Source of the DNA: Teichococcus deserti
GTDB lineage: Bacteria > Pseudomonadota > Alphaproteobacteria > Acetobacterales > Acetobacteraceae
DNA: 49,082 nucleotides
NCBI RefSeq assembly: GCF_001982615.1
Contig: NZ_MLCO01000059.1
Span: forward strand, 1-49,082
Direction of reading: 5' to 3'
Program-made: the position numbers and the translations under genes
The notes under the pieces: generated by a model
Database searches by the model: none
The model's input: the letters and a program-made list of their open reading frames with translations, nothing else
What the model was told of the DNA's origin: nothing
Part shown: piece by piece, positions 7,315 through 16,147 of the stretch
How the letters are laid out: every line of letters begins with the position of its first letter
Numbering within the stretch: the stretch's first letter is position 1

Positions 7315-8732
7315 GCCAAAGGCGGACGCAGCCCGGCCCAGGGCCGCGCCTGCTCGAACGCCGCCGAGGCCTGAAGGACAGAAAGATCGTCGAAGCGCTG
7401 GCCGACGATCTGCAGCCCGACCGGCAGGCCTTCCCCGGTGAAGCCCGCCGGCAGGCTGGCCGCCGGATGGCCCGACATGTTGAACGGATAGGAAAACTCA
7501 GCCCAGCGCAGCCAGTCCCAAGGGTGCTGCGGCCAATGCGCCGGCTGCAGATCCTTGGCCGGGAAGGCGGCGACCGAGACCGCCGGCGTCACCAGGAGAT
7601 CCAACCCCGCCATGAAGCGGTGGATCTCGGTGACATAGGCGTATTTCCTGGTCCGCATCCGCTGGTAGTCGCCGGCGCTGACCGGAGCGCCGTCGCGGAT
7701 GCAGGCGACCAGGCCTGGATCCATCCGGCTTTCCCATTTGTCCAGCTCCGGCAGCCAGCGCGACATATGCGCCGACCAGAAGAAGCGGCCGATCTCGACG
7801 CCTGTCGGGCCCCAGGGGGTCGCGACCGGCTCCAGCTCGCTGCCCAACGCCGCGGCCAGGGCGCGCGCGGCCTCCAGGCTGATCGCCGCGACATCCGGGT
7901 CGACCCGGGCATGGCCCAGATCGGCGCTCCAGCCGATCCGCAGCGTCTTGCCCCCCATCGGCTTCTGATGCAGCAGCCCCGGATAATCGGCGGGCGGCGC
8001 CTCGGCGCTGGTGAAGTCCCAGGGGTGCGGCCCGGCCATGACCTGCAGCATCAGCGCCGCATCCGCCACATGCCGCGTCATCGGCCCGATATGCGAAGTC
8101 AGGTCGCCGACCGAGGGCGGGTAGTAGGGCACCCGGCCGAAACTGGGCTTCAGCCCGTAGATGCCGCAGAAATGCGCCGGCATGCGGATCGAGCCCGCCC
8201 CGTCGCTGCCCTGGTGCAACGGGCCGTAGCCGGCGGCCGCCGCGGCCCCGGCGCCGGCCGAGCTCGCGCCGGCATTGTAGCCGGCCTTCCAGGGATTGCT
8301 GGTGATCCCGGTCAGCGGGCTGCGGCTGACCCCGGTCCAGCCGAATTCCGAGGTGGTGGTCTTGCCGATGACGATCGCCCCGGCCTCGACCAGCCGCGTC
8401 GCGACCGGCGCGTCCTCGGTCGGACGGTGGCCGGCGAAGATCTGCGAGCCGCTCTGCATCGGCATGTCCGCGGTCGGCGTCAGATCCTTCAGCGTCGCCG
8501 TCACGCCATGCAGCGGGCCAAGCCTGTCGCCGCGCATCACCGCCTGCTCGGCGCGGCGGGCGGCGGCGAGCGCCGCCTCGGCGGCCAGATGCGCCAGGGC
8601 GTTGATCCGCGGCTCGGCGGCCTCGGCCTGGGCCAGCACCGCCGTCGTCACCTCCAGCGGCGAGACTTGCTTCTGCCGGATCAGCGCCGCCAGCTTGGTC
8701 GCGGGCATCCAGGCCAGCTCGGTATCGGTCAC
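7311..8732 (-). CDS. Amidase-signature family enzyme
   Basis: A 473-residue amidase. The Ser-cisSer-Lys triad is visible: Lys in ATLKDL, cis-Ser in GASSAGAG, and nucleophile Ser in GSDGAGSIR. The family hydrolyses carboxamides or aryl amides, or acts as GatA, but without gatB or gatC nearby a catabolic role is more likely. The GTG at 8732 is chosen because GGGGAGAG lies just upstream and the protein then begins with the usual N-terminal helix; the frame is open to 8837. It is divergent from the aminotransferase-like gene. Confidence 0.9.
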   Translation of the reverse strand: MTDTELAWMPATKLAALIRQKQVSPLEVTTAVLAQAEAAEPRINALAHLAAEAALAAARRAEQAVMRGDRLGPLHGVTATLKDLTPTADMPMQSGSQIFAGHRPTEDAPVATRLVEAGAIVIGKTTTSEFGWTGVSRSPLTGITSNPWKAGYNAGASSAGAGAAAAAGYGPLHQGSDGAGSIRMPAHFCGIYGLKPSFGRVPYYPPSVGDLTSHIGPMTRHVADAALMLQVMAGPHPWDFTSAEAPPADYPGLLHQKPMGGKTLRIGWSADLGHARVDPDVAAISLEAARALAAALGSELEPVATPWGPTGVEIGRFFWSAHMSRWLPELDKWESRMDPGLVACIRDGAPVSAGDYQRMRTRKYAYVTEIHRFMAGLDLLVTPAVSVAAFPAKDLQPAHWPQHPWDWLRWAEFSYPFNMSGHPAASLPAGFTGEGLPVGLQIVGQRFDDLSVLQASAAFEQARPWAGLRPPLA

Positions 8733-8946
8733 GCGGTCTCTCCCCTGCGGCTCGGCCCCACATGCCAGACCCATTCGGCGCCGGGGGCAATCCGCTTTCT
8801 GCGGCACAGCACCCGGCGCGGAAAAACGTGTTCGCAAGGGTTCAGCGCTGCGCTGCTATAGTGCCGAGCGGCGTGAAACCGGCTTGCGCCCCCGTGCCGC
8901 CTGTCGCAGCCTTCCGGCGGTTTCGTGAGAACAGGGGATATCGGGC

Positions 8947-10257
8947 ATGACCGCTTCCGCCAGCGCCGCCGCGACGACGGCCGCCGCCACGGGGCAGGAG
9001 GCGCTGCTCGAGACCGCGCGCCGCGTGCTGCCGGGCGGCAGCTTCGGCAATCTCGCCGGCGACGTGGTGCTGGCGCGCGGCGCCGGCGGCCATGTCTGGG
9101 ACGAGGATGGGCGCGAGTATATCGACTACCTGCTGGGCTCCGGCCCGATGCTGCTGGGCCATGCGCATCCCGAGGTGACCGCGGCGGCGCAGGCGCAGAT
9201 CCCGCTGGGCACCACCTTCTTCGGCAACAACCGCCGCGGCATCCTGCTGGCCGAGGCCATCGTGGACGCCGTGCCCTGCGCCGAGCAGGTGCGCTTCCTC
9301 TCCAGCGGCACCGAGGCCGATCTCTACGCCATGCGCCTGGCCCGCGCCTTCCGCGGCCGCGAAAAGATCCTGAAGTTCGAGGGCGGCTATCACGGCATGA
9401 GCGACTATGCCCTGATGAGCCTGGCGCCGAAGCGGCCGGGCAACTCGGCGCGGCCGATCCCGGATTCTCCCGGCATCCCAGCCAGCGTGGTCGAGGAGGT
9501 GATCGTCGCCCCGTTCAACGACCTGGCCGCCGCGACCGCACTGATCGAGCGCCATGCGGAGGAGCTCGGCGGCGTTATCGTCGAGCCGTTCCAGCGGCTG
9601 ATCCCGCCCATCCCCGGCTTCCTGCAGGGCCTGCGCGATGTCACCGCACGGCTTGGCATTCCGCTGATCTTCGACGAGGTCGTCACCGGCTTCCGCTTCG
9701 CCTATGGCGGCGCGCAGGAATATTATGGCGTCACTCCCGACCTTTGCACGCTGGGAAAGATCTGCGGCGGCGGCTTCCCGCTCGCTGCCATCGCCGGCCG
9801 CGCCGAGATCATGGCGCTGTTCGACCGGGCGACGGCCGGCGAGGACAGATTCCTGCCGCAGATCGGCACGCTCTCGGGCAATCCGGTGGCCGCGGCGGCG
9901 GGGCTGGCGACGCTGGCCGTGCTGCGCCGCCCGGGCAGCTATGACGCGCTGTTCGCGACCGGCCGCCAGCTGATGGCGAGCCTGTCGGAAGAGATCCAGC
10001 GCGCCGGCTTTGCCGCGCAGATCCTCGGCGAGCCGCCGCTTTTCGATGTGGTCTTCGCGGCCGAGCCGGTCGTCGACTACCGCGGCACGCTGAACGCCGA
10101 CGCGGCGCTGATGAAGCGGTTCAACACATTGCTGCGCCAGCGCGGCATCCTGAAGGGCGACAGCAAGTACTATGTCTCCTGCGCGCATGATGCCGACGAC
10201 ATCGCCGCGACGCGGGAGATCTGGGCCTCGGCGCTGAAGGCGCTGAAGGCAGGGTGA
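8947..10257 (+). CDS. Class-III aminotransferase, GSA-aminomutase-like
   Basis: A 436-residue PLP enzyme close to glutamate-1-semialdehyde 2,1-aminomutase. It has RVLPGGSFGN, the phosphate-binding SSGTEAD and the YHGMSDY loop. DEVVTGFR carries the PLP-ring Asp, and LGKICGGGFP carries the Schiff-base Lys (K271). Acetobacteraceae normally make 5-aminolevulinate from glycine and succinyl-CoA, so a role in haem is doubtful; such HemL-like paralogues often act on other amino acids or amines. It is divergent from an amidase. A TATAGT at 8857 could be a -10 box, but no good -35 was found. Confidence 0.9.
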   Translation: MTASASAAATTAAATGQEALLETARRVLPGGSFGNLAGDVVLARGAGGHVWDEDGREYIDYLLGSGPMLLGHAHPEVTAAAQAQIPLGTTFFGNNRRGILLAEAIVDAVPCAEQVRFLSSGTEADLYAMRLARAFRGREKILKFEGGYHGMSDYALMSLAPKRPGNSARPIPDSPGIPASVVEEVIVAPFNDLAAATALIERHAEELGGVIVEPFQRLIPPIPGFLQGLRDVTARLGIPLIFDEVVTGFRFAYGGAQEYYGVTPDLCTLGKICGGGFPLAAIAGRAEIMALFDRATAGEDRFLPQIGTLSGNPVAAAAGLATLAVLRRPGSYDALFATGRQLMASLSEEIQRAGFAAQILGEPPLFDVVFAAEPVVDYRGTLNADAALMKRFNTLLRQRGILKGDSKYYVSCAHDADDIAATREIWASALKALKAG

Positions 10258-10284
10258 CGCCGGGCCGCTCGCGGCGGCGTCACC
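10253..10284 (+). terminator. Long hairpin at the 3' end of the aminotransferase gene
   Basis: A perfect 10-bp stem, GGTGACGCCG with CGGCGTCACC, encloses a loop with a second small CCGC/GCGG stem, and it overlaps the stop codon. There is no U-tract, so this is a terminator-like or RNA-protecting structure, not a proven intrinsic terminator. Confidence 0.45.
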
Positions 10285-10318
10285 GGTCGTGACGCGGGCG
10301 GCATGACACAGCCGGGGC

Positions 10319-11155
10319 ATGGCCATTCCCGATGCCGGCCCTGGCGGGCCGCGCCGCTGCGTCTACACCCTGCTGACCGGCGGCTATGAGCGCCTCACCG
10401 AGCAGCCGGCGGCGGCCCGCTCGACGCTGCCCTTCCTCTGCCTGACCGACGATCCGGCGCTGCGCAGCGACAGCTGGCAGATCCGCCAAGTCGCGCCCTG
10501 CCTGCCGAGGGATCCGGTGCGCAGCCAGCGCGCGATGGAACTGCTGCCGCACCGCCTCCTGCCCGACTTCGACCTGCCGCTCGACATCCACAACAGCGTG
10601 CTGCTGACCGCGCCGCCCGAGGATCGCTTCGCGCAGCTGGCGGCGGGGCAGGGCCTGGCGCTGCCGGCGCACCGCTGCCGCGACCGCCTGCCCAACGAGT
10701 TTCTCGAGGTCAGCTGGCCCGGCTATGACGACCAGGGGCGGATCTTCGAGCAGCTCAACCACGACCAGCCGGCCTGCCCCGAGGCGCTGGCGCAGCCGCC
10801 GCCCTGGACGGCGATCTTGCTGCGCGACCACGGCGACGCGCGCATGCGCCGGGCGATGGAGCTTTGGCTGGCGCATGTCCTGCGCTGTTCGCGGCGCGAC
10901 CAGCTGTCGGCCGGGATCGCCCTCGCCCGGCGCGACGCCCGCGACGCGACAGGCGAAGCAGCGCTTCATCTACGCGCGGCCGAGGCGGCGGCAGAACAGG
11001 CGACGCGGGCGAGCCCGGAAATCCTGCAATCGACCAGCTGGCGGCTGCTGGCGCCGCTGCAGGCCTGGCTGGCGCGGCATCCACGGCTGCTGGCCGGGTT
11101 GCGCCGGGTGCTGCGGCCGGGCCAGGGCCCGGCCGCCATTGGCCTCGATCAGTAG
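10319..11155 (+). CDS. DUF616 (TOD1/MUCI70-like) glycosyltransferase-domain protein
   Basis: A 278-residue protein resembling the DUF616 / TOD1-MUCI70 putative glycosyltransferase family. Recognisable blocks are the opening VYTLLTGGYE, FLCLTDDP, the central IHNSVLL (other members usually read IDNSVLL as far as I recall), EFLEVS, IFEQLNH, ILLRDH and SRRDQLS. The C-terminal STSWRLLAPLQ tail is common at the ends of bacterial glycosyltransferases. It is probably cytoplasmic, with unknown donor and acceptor. The ribosome-binding site is weak. Its stop overlaps the convergent lipoprotein gene by 7 bp. Confidence 0.75.
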   Translation: MAIPDAGPGGPRRCVYTLLTGGYERLTEQPAAARSTLPFLCLTDDPALRSDSWQIRQVAPCLPRDPVRSQRAMELLPHRLLPDFDLPLDIHNSVLLTAPPEDRFAQLAAGQGLALPAHRCRDRLPNEFLEVSWPGYDDQGRIFEQLNHDQPACPEALAQPPPWTAILLRDHGDARMRRAMELWLAHVLRCSRRDQLSAGIALARRDARDATGEAALHLRAAEAAAEQATRASPEILQSTSWRLLAPLQAWLARHPRLLAGLRRVLRPGQGPAAIGLDQ

Positions 11156-11439
11156 CGGCCGTAGCCGCCGCGACCGCCGCGGCCACGCGGCTCGGGGCCG
11201 TAGCCGCCGTAGGAATTGCGCTGCGACTGGTCGTAGAGATAGCCGGCGCCGGCACCCGCGCCGGCGCCGAGCAGGGCGCCGAAGCCGGCATTGCCGCTGA
11301 AGGAGCCGATGATGCCGCCAAGGGCGGCGCCGCCGGCGGTGCCGCCGACGACGTTGCGGGCCTGCGGGTTCATGTCGGCGCAGGCGCCGAGCGACAGGGC
11401 CGCGATCAGCGGCAGCGCGATGCGCGCGGAACGGATCAT
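11149..11439 (-). CDS. Glycine-zipper small lipoprotein
   Basis: A 96-residue product with a lipoprotein signal peptide (lipobox LGAC near residue 19). A glycine-zipper stretch full of GG, GA and GxxxG repeats follows, then a Gly/Arg/Tyr-rich tail ending GGYGRY. Such proteins resemble the SlyB/OsmB-type outer-membrane lipoproteins linked to envelope stress. The ATG at 11439 is chosen because the signal peptide begins there; the frame is open far upstream, but that extension overlaps the Rap1a-like gene and is not credible. The Rap1a-like gene lies just upstream on the same strand (14 bp). Confidence 0.8.
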   Translation of the reverse strand: MIRSARIALPLIAALSLGACADMNPQARNVVGGTAGGAALGGIIGSFSGNAGFGALLGAGAGAGAGYLYDQSQRNSYGGYGPEPRGRGGRGGYGRY

Positions 11440-11453
11440 GATGGCGTCTCCTC

Positions 11454-11915
11454 TCAGCGCGGCGTGGTCGCGGGGCGGGCGGCGCGGCGGGCCGGCTGGG
11501 CGGCCGCCTGCGGCGGGCAGGCATAGGTCGCCTGGGCGTAGCGCAGCAGCCCGTCCAGCGCCGGCTCGGCATTGTGCGCCGGGTTGGCGCGCGCCCAGGC
11601 GGCGAAGCCCAGGCCGGTCTGCGCGACGGTCGGCGCCGGCGTCGGCACGCAGAACAGCGGCCGGCTGACCGCCGAACCCGGCGGGTTCAGCGCCGCATGA
11701 TACTGCCCGGCGGCGGTGATGAAGCCCTGGCAGTAGGCGATCGATTCCAGCCGCAGCGGGCTGCCGGCGGCGGGATCGCAGATGGCGGCCAGGTCGGCGA
11801 CCGTGCTGACCTGGGTCACCGGCTCGGGCGCCGCGGCGGTGCCGGCGGCACCCTGGGCAAGGGCCGCGCCGCTGGCCAGGCCAAGCAACGCTGCCGTCGT
11901 GACGAATATCCGCAT
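11454..11915 (-). CDS. Secreted Rap1a/Tai-like protein
   Basis: A 153-residue product with a clean signal peptide (MRIFVTTAALLGLA, cleavage near ALAQG). The mature domain has four cysteines in the pattern of the Rap1a/Tai immunity-protein family (AICDP, AYCQGF, LFCVP, TYACP). The named members neutralise type VI amidase effectors in the periplasm, but most family members in non-T6SS contexts have no known role, and no T6SS gene is nearby. Ends in an Ala/Arg/Pro-rich tail. The frame is open to 12107, but the signal peptide fixes the start at 11915. Confidence 0.78.
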   Translation of the reverse strand: MRIFVTTAALLGLASGAALAQGAAGTAAAPEPVTQVSTVADLAAICDPAAGSPLRLESIAYCQGFITAAGQYHAALNPPGSAVSRPLFCVPTPAPTVAQTGLGFAAWARANPAHNAEPALDGLLRYAQATYACPPQAAAQPARRAARPATTPR

Positions 11916-12187
11916 GGGCCCACTCCTCGCGGTTGGGGATGTCTGGCGATGCTGGTCGAAGCGGGGGGTGCGGCCAAGCGCGGGCGCGATGACGTTTTCG
12001 CAAGCTGCAAGCCGAAGGTCGCGCGGTTCTTGCAAGACTTGCCCTCCCGATCCGGGCGGCGAGGCCGCCGCAGGACGGCCGGCGCCGGCCACCCTCCGGG
12101 GGGGCAAGCGCGCGGCAGCGGCAAAGGTTGCGGTCGGATGTCACGGGAATCGGCGCGGCGGCCGCGGCGCGGCGCGCGGGCCGCGCC

Positions 12188-12571
12188 TCAGCCGGCCAGC
12201 TGCGGCGTGCCCAGGCACAGCCAGGCGCGGGAAATGCGGCCGCGCGCCAGCTCGTAGATGGCATAGACCTCGACCGTGCCGCGGCCGTCCGGATAGGTGC
12301 GGGTCATGGTCTCGTGGTCGATCACCAGGCCATGGTCGTTGGCGGCTGCGGCCGGCAGCTCGACCCGGCGCTTCAGCCGGTTGTGCAGGTCGGGCTCGCG
12401 GAAGCGCCCCGACTGGCGGGCGCGCAGCGCCGCGGCATCGTCCGGCAGCGCCTGGTCGGGCAGCTCCCAATAGGCGCAATCCTCGCTCCAGCAGCGCATA
12501 TAGGGGCCAAGGTCGCGGGCATTGTAGGCGTCAAGCTGTTGCTGCACGAGCAGGGCGGCCTCGCTGGCCAT
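12188..12571 (-). CDS. NTF2-like (SnoaL-type) fold protein
   Basis: A 127-residue cone-fold protein. It shows the pattern of the family: a first helix with QQQLDAYNARDLGPYM, then WSEDCAYWELP, and late beta strands TVEVYAIYELARGRISRAW. These small domains bind hydrophobic ligands or act as isomerases or cyclases; the ligand is unknown. The start at 12571 has AGGAG about 9 bases upstream; an earlier in-frame start would run through the terminator-like hairpin at 12594-12623. Confidence 0.8.
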   Translation of the reverse strand: MASEAALLVQQQLDAYNARDLGPYMRCWSEDCAYWELPDQALPDDAAALRARQSGRFREPDLHNRLKRRVELPAAAANDHGLVIDHETMTRTYPDGRGTVEVYAIYELARGRISRAWLCLGTPQLAG

Positions 12572-12593
12572 GCCGGGTCTCCTGATGAGGCTC

Positions 12594-12623
12594 AAAAAAA
12601 ACCCCGCGACACGCATCGCGGGG
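12594..12623 (-). terminator. Strong intrinsic terminator on the minus strand
   Basis: On the minus strand an 8-bp perfect stem (CCCCGCGA / TCGCGGGG, 6-base loop) is followed by eight Ts, the classic Rho-independent form. It ends only 22 bp upstream of the NTF2-like start. It therefore ends a transcript coming from 12.6-13.0 kb, or acts as an attenuator of the NTF2-like gene. Confidence 0.8.
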
Positions 12624-13065
12624 GCTGACGCAGGCCCGTGGCCGCCGCGGAGGTCAGGGCCAGCGAGCCGGCCTGGCCCGCGACGCAGGGCGGAACACTG
12701 CCAGGCGGCCCTCGCGCTCGTTCCCGTTAGGCTCCGGGACGCTTTGGCGACGCTTGGCAGGGCTTCCGCGGGCGGTCATGGGGCAAGCTTCGCGCCCTTT
12801 GCCGCGGCCGGTCAAGCAGGCTTTCACCACTGCGTGTTGAGCCGCCGAAACGGGCTCCAGGACGGGCTGACGGCGCAGGTCGCGGTTGCGGCGGCACGAG
12901 GCTTGCGAGAAAAAGCGGCCCGGAGAACGGGCGGTGCAACCGGTTCATGCAACTCTTGCGCGTGGCTCCGCTTGCACTGGTAGCTGTCATGGAAACGACC
13001 GCGAAAGGGGATGGGCGCATGATCGCAGCGGGGCGCGACCGGCAGCCTCGATGGAGAGGCTGTTG
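12624..13065. other. Intergenic stretch without a firm gene
   Basis: This 442-bp gap separates the minus-strand terminator from the plus-strand GGDEF-EAL gene. It holds one short minus-strand ORF (12654-12779), listed separately. GTGCAA...TTGCAC arms stand about 36 bp apart near 12930-12980. No tRNA, no known riboswitch and no good sigma-70 promoter could be recognised on either strand. A small RNA ending at the terminator is possible. Confidence 0.5.
12654..12779 (-). CDS. Possible 41-residue basic peptide before a terminator
   Basis: An ATG-started reading frame of 41 codons whose stop lies 31 bp before the terminator hairpin. The product is Arg/Pro-rich (opening MTARGSPAKRR) with no membrane or signal sequence and no recognised family. 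There is no good ribosome-binding site. The placement right before a strong terminator is the only reason to list it. Confidence 0.22.
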   Translation of the reverse strand: MTARGSPAKRRQSVPEPNGNEREGRLAVFRPASRARPARWP

Positions 13066-15996
13066 ATGGCGGCGGCGCCGATTCCGGAGAACGAGGAAGC
13101 CAGGCTGCGCGCCCTCGGCGCCTGCGAGCTGCTCGACACCCCCCCGGATCCGCGCTTCGACGCCTTCGCCCGGCTGGCCAGCCGCATCTATGGCGTGCCC
13201 TATGCCCTGGTCTCGCTGGTCGACCGCGACCGGCAATGGTTCAAGGCCGCGGTCGGCCTGCCGCAGGGCAGCAGCATGCCGCGCGACCTCAGCTTCTGCG
13301 CCCATGCCATCCTGCGCCCCGGCCAGCCCATGCTGGTGCCCGACACCCTGGCCGATCCGCGCTTCGCCGACCACCCGATGGTGCAGGGGCCGCCGCATTT
13401 CCGCTTCTACGCCGCCGTTCCGCTGCGCGACGCAACCGGCCTGCCGGTGGGCAGCCTTTGCATCCTCGATCTGGCGCCGCGCGATCCGGAGGGCATCGAC
13501 CTGGCGCCGCTGGAGGAGCTGGCACTCGGCCTCTCCACCCTGGTCGAGCATGGCCGCAGCCTGGCGGCGCTGCGCGAGAGCGACGAGAACTACCGCTACA
13601 CCATCGAGCTCAGCCCGCAGATGCCCTGGACCGCCGATCCGGACGGCATGATCCTGTCGGTCGGGCCACGCTGGCCGGCGCTGATCGGCATGCGGCTGGA
13701 GGAGACGCTGGGCGACGGCTGGCTGCGCGCGCTGCATCCGGACGACGTGGCGCCCACCCTGCGCGAATGGGGCATCGCGCTGCGCGCCGGGACCCCGGTC
13801 GATCTGGAATACCGCCTGTCCAATGCCACCGGCGAATACACCTGGTACCGCGTCCGCGCCGCCGCCCGCCACGATGCGGAAGGTCGCATCATCCGCTGGT
13901 ACGGCACCGTCGAGGATGTCGACGAGGCCAAGGCGGTGCGCGAGGCGCTGCGCAAGAGCGACGAGCTGGCGCGCAGCGTGCTGGAGAGCAGCCCGGTCTG
14001 CATCAAGGTGCTCGACCTCTCGGGCTATCTGATCTTCATGAACGGCCCGGGGCTGGCGCTGTTCGATCTCGACACGGCCGAGACGGTGGAAGGCTTCGGC
14101 TGGCGCCAGGCCCTGCCGGCTGACTATGTCGCCGCGGTGCAGCAGGGCGCCCATGTCGCCGCCCGCGGCGAGAGCGTGCAGTTCACCATTCATTGCCCGA
14201 CCGCGCGCGGCCGGGCGAAATGGTGGGAGATCTCGATCTGCCCGATCGCCGGCGCCGACGGGCTGCCCTATCGCCTGCTGTGGATCTCGCGCGACATCAC
14301 CGAGGAGAAGCAGGCGCGCGAGCAGCAGGAGGCTTCGGCCGCCCGCCTCGCGGACGTGCTGGAGACCACCTCCGACTGCGTCGCCGTGCTCGACCGCGAC
14401 TGGATCTTCACCTATGTCAACGGGCGGGCGGAGGCCTGGTTCGCGCGGCGCGGGCCGGCGCTGGGCGCCAGCGCCTGGATGATGCTGGCGACGCCCGGCG
14501 ACCCATCCTTCGCGCGCCAGCTGCAGCGCGCCATGGCGCAGCCGGGGCCGACCACCTTCGAGGAATACCTGCCCTCGCTGGACGCCTGGCTGGAGGTGCA
14601 TGCCTATCCCTCGGGCGAGGGGCTGACGCTGTTCTTCCGCGACGTCAGCGAGCGCCGCCGCGCCGAGGCCGAGCAGCGCCGCAGCGAGCAGCGCATCGCC
14701 CATATGGCGCGGCATGACGGGCTGACCGGCCTCGCCAACCGCGGCTTCTTCCAGGAGGAGATCGGCCGCGCCCTGCGCGAGGGCTCGGCCGGTTGCGCGC
14801 TGCTCTTCCTCGACCTCGACAACTTCAAGGATGTCAACGACGCACTCGGCCATCTGGGCGGCGACCAGCTGCTGCAGCAGGCGGCGGATCGCCTGCGCCG
14901 CGTCGCCCAGGACAGCGCCTGCATCGCCCGCCTCGGCGGCGACGAGTTCGGCCTGCTGCTGCGCGGCGCCGGCCCGCGCGAGGCGATCGGGGGACTGGCC
15001 GTCCGCATCATCGACGCCGTCAGCGAGCCCTATCTGATCGAGGGCCAGCGGCTGCGCGTCGGCGCCAGCATCGGCATCGCCCTGCCGGTGACCCAGGGAG
15101 CGGCGCCCGAGGCGGATGCGCTGATCAAGCAGGCCGACATGGCGCTCTACAGCGCCAAGACCGAGGGGCCGGGGCTCTACCGCTTCTTCGCGCCCGAGAT
15201 GACGCAGCGCCTGCAGAGCAGGCGGGCCTTGCGCCACGACCTGCGCGAGGCGCTGGAGAACGGCGAGTTCTCGCTGGCCTTCCAGCCGGTGGTGGCGCTG
15301 GGCGAGCGCCGCATCGTCGCCTGCGAGGCGCTGCTGCGCTGGTTCCGCCCCGGCCGCGGCCCGGTCTCGCCGGCGGACTTCGTGCCCGTCGCCGAGGAGA
15401 CCGGGCTGATCGTGCCGCTGGGCCGCTGGGTGCTGCGCCAGGCCTGTGTCGCCGCGCTGGACTGGCCCGACAGCATCAGCGTCGCGGTCAACCTCTCGCC
15501 CGCGCAGTTCACCGGCCCGGGCCTGGTCGAGGCGGTCGCCGCCGCGCTGGAGGAGACCGGCCTGCCCGCCAGCCGGCTGGAGCTCGAGATCACCGAAAGC
15601 GTGCTGCTGCACGAGGATGCCCTGGCGCTGGAGACGCTGCACGCGCTGCGCGCCATGGGCATCGGCATCGCCATGGATGATTTCGGCACCGGCTATTCCT
15701 CGCTGAGCTATCTGCAGCGCTTCCCCTTCGACAAGATCAAGATCGACCGTTCCTTCGTCGCCGACCTGCCCGGGCGGGCGCAGTCGCTGGCCATCCTGCG
15801 CGCCATCGTCGGCCTCGGCCGCAGCTTCGACATGACGATCACCGCCGAGGGCGTCGAGACCGCCGACCAGGCCGCCACCGTCGAGGCCGAGGGCTGCCGC
15901 TATGCCCAGGGGTATCTGTTCAGCCGCCCCCTGTCGCAGACGGACATCTCGGCCTTCCTGGCCCGGGCGGAAGGGGTGGCGCTGGCCGGCTGGTAG
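13066..15996 (+). CDS. GAF-PAS-PAS-PAS-GGDEF-EAL c-di-GMP signalling protein
   Basis: A 976-residue, apparently soluble sensor. A GAF domain (about 24-158) begins with the LLDTPPDPRFD sequence typical of this class. Three PAS domains follow (about 178-290, 302-420 and 429-535). The diguanylate cyclase domain has an intact GGDEF at 624-628. The phosphodiesterase domain has EAL at 754-756, DDFGTGYSSL near 871 and ITAEGVET. Both catalytic motifs look intact. No RxxD inhibitory site stands five residues before GGDEF, so the usual product-inhibition site is missing. GGAGAG 7 bases before 13066 sets the start. The protein makes or breaks cyclic di-GMP in answer to an unknown signal. Confidence 0.93.
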   Translation: MAAAPIPENEEARLRALGACELLDTPPDPRFDAFARLASRIYGVPYALVSLVDRDRQWFKAAVGLPQGSSMPRDLSFCAHAILRPGQPMLVPDTLADPRFADHPMVQGPPHFRFYAAVPLRDATGLPVGSLCILDLAPRDPEGIDLAPLEELALGLSTLVEHGRSLAALRESDENYRYTIELSPQMPWTADPDGMILSVGPRWPALIGMRLEETLGDGWLRALHPDDVAPTLREWGIALRAGTPVDLEYRLSNATGEYTWYRVRAAARHDAEGRIIRWYGTVEDVDEAKAVREALRKSDELARSVLESSPVCIKVLDLSGYLIFMNGPGLALFDLDTAETVEGFGWRQALPADYVAAVQQGAHVAARGESVQFTIHCPTARGRAKWWEISICPIAGADGLPYRLLWISRDITEEKQAREQQEASAARLADVLETTSDCVAVLDRDWIFTYVNGRAEAWFARRGPALGASAWMMLATPGDPSFARQLQRAMAQPGPTTFEEYLPSLDAWLEVHAYPSGEGLTLFFRDVSERRRAEAEQRRSEQRIAHMARHDGLTGLANRGFFQEEIGRALREGSAGCALLFLDLDNFKDVNDALGHLGGDQLLQQAADRLRRVAQDSACIARLGGDEFGLLLRGAGPREAIGGLAVRIIDAVSEPYLIEGQRLRVGASIGIALPVTQGAAPEADALIKQADMALYSAKTEGPGLYRFFAPEMTQRLQSRRALRHDLREALENGEFSLAFQPVVALGERRIVACEALLRWFRPGRGPVSPADFVPVAEETGLIVPLGRWVLRQACVAALDWPDSISVAVNLSPAQFTGPGLVEAVAAALEETGLPASRLELEITESVLLHEDALALETLHALRAMGIGIAMDDFGTGYSSLSYLQRFPFDKIKIDRSFVADLPGRAQSLAILRAIVGLGRSFDMTITAEGVETADQAATVEAEGCRYAQGYLFSRPLSQTDISAFLARAEGVALAGW

Positions 15997-16147
15997 CCGG
16001 CTTGTGACCTGGGGGCTCCCTGGCCGCGGGCGGCGGCCGCGCCTATGCTCTCTGCCGTGACCGCCTGAGACCTGCGCTGCCGCTGGAGCCGACCCAGCGA
16101 CCAGTCGACCCCGCCCAGTCCCACCGGGAAGTGCCACCGGGAGCCCC

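Noticed and set aside
8947-10257. Naming the aminomutase-like gene hemL
   Set aside because: Acetobacteraceae usually make 5-aminolevulinate by the glycine route, and the neighbours are catabolic, so a haem role is not supported.
11454-11915. Reading the Rap1a-like gene as a type VI immunity system
   Set aside because: No type VI structural or effector gene is in the window, and the family is wide-spread outside such systems.
11440-12264. N-terminal extension of the glycine-zipper lipoprotein frame
   Set aside because: It overlaps the Rap1a-like gene and hides the lipoprotein signal peptide, which begins at 11439.
12624-13065. SRP RNA, 6S RNA, tmRNA or RNase P RNA in the gap
   Set aside because: Conserved core sequences of these RNAs were looked for by eye on both strands and not seen.
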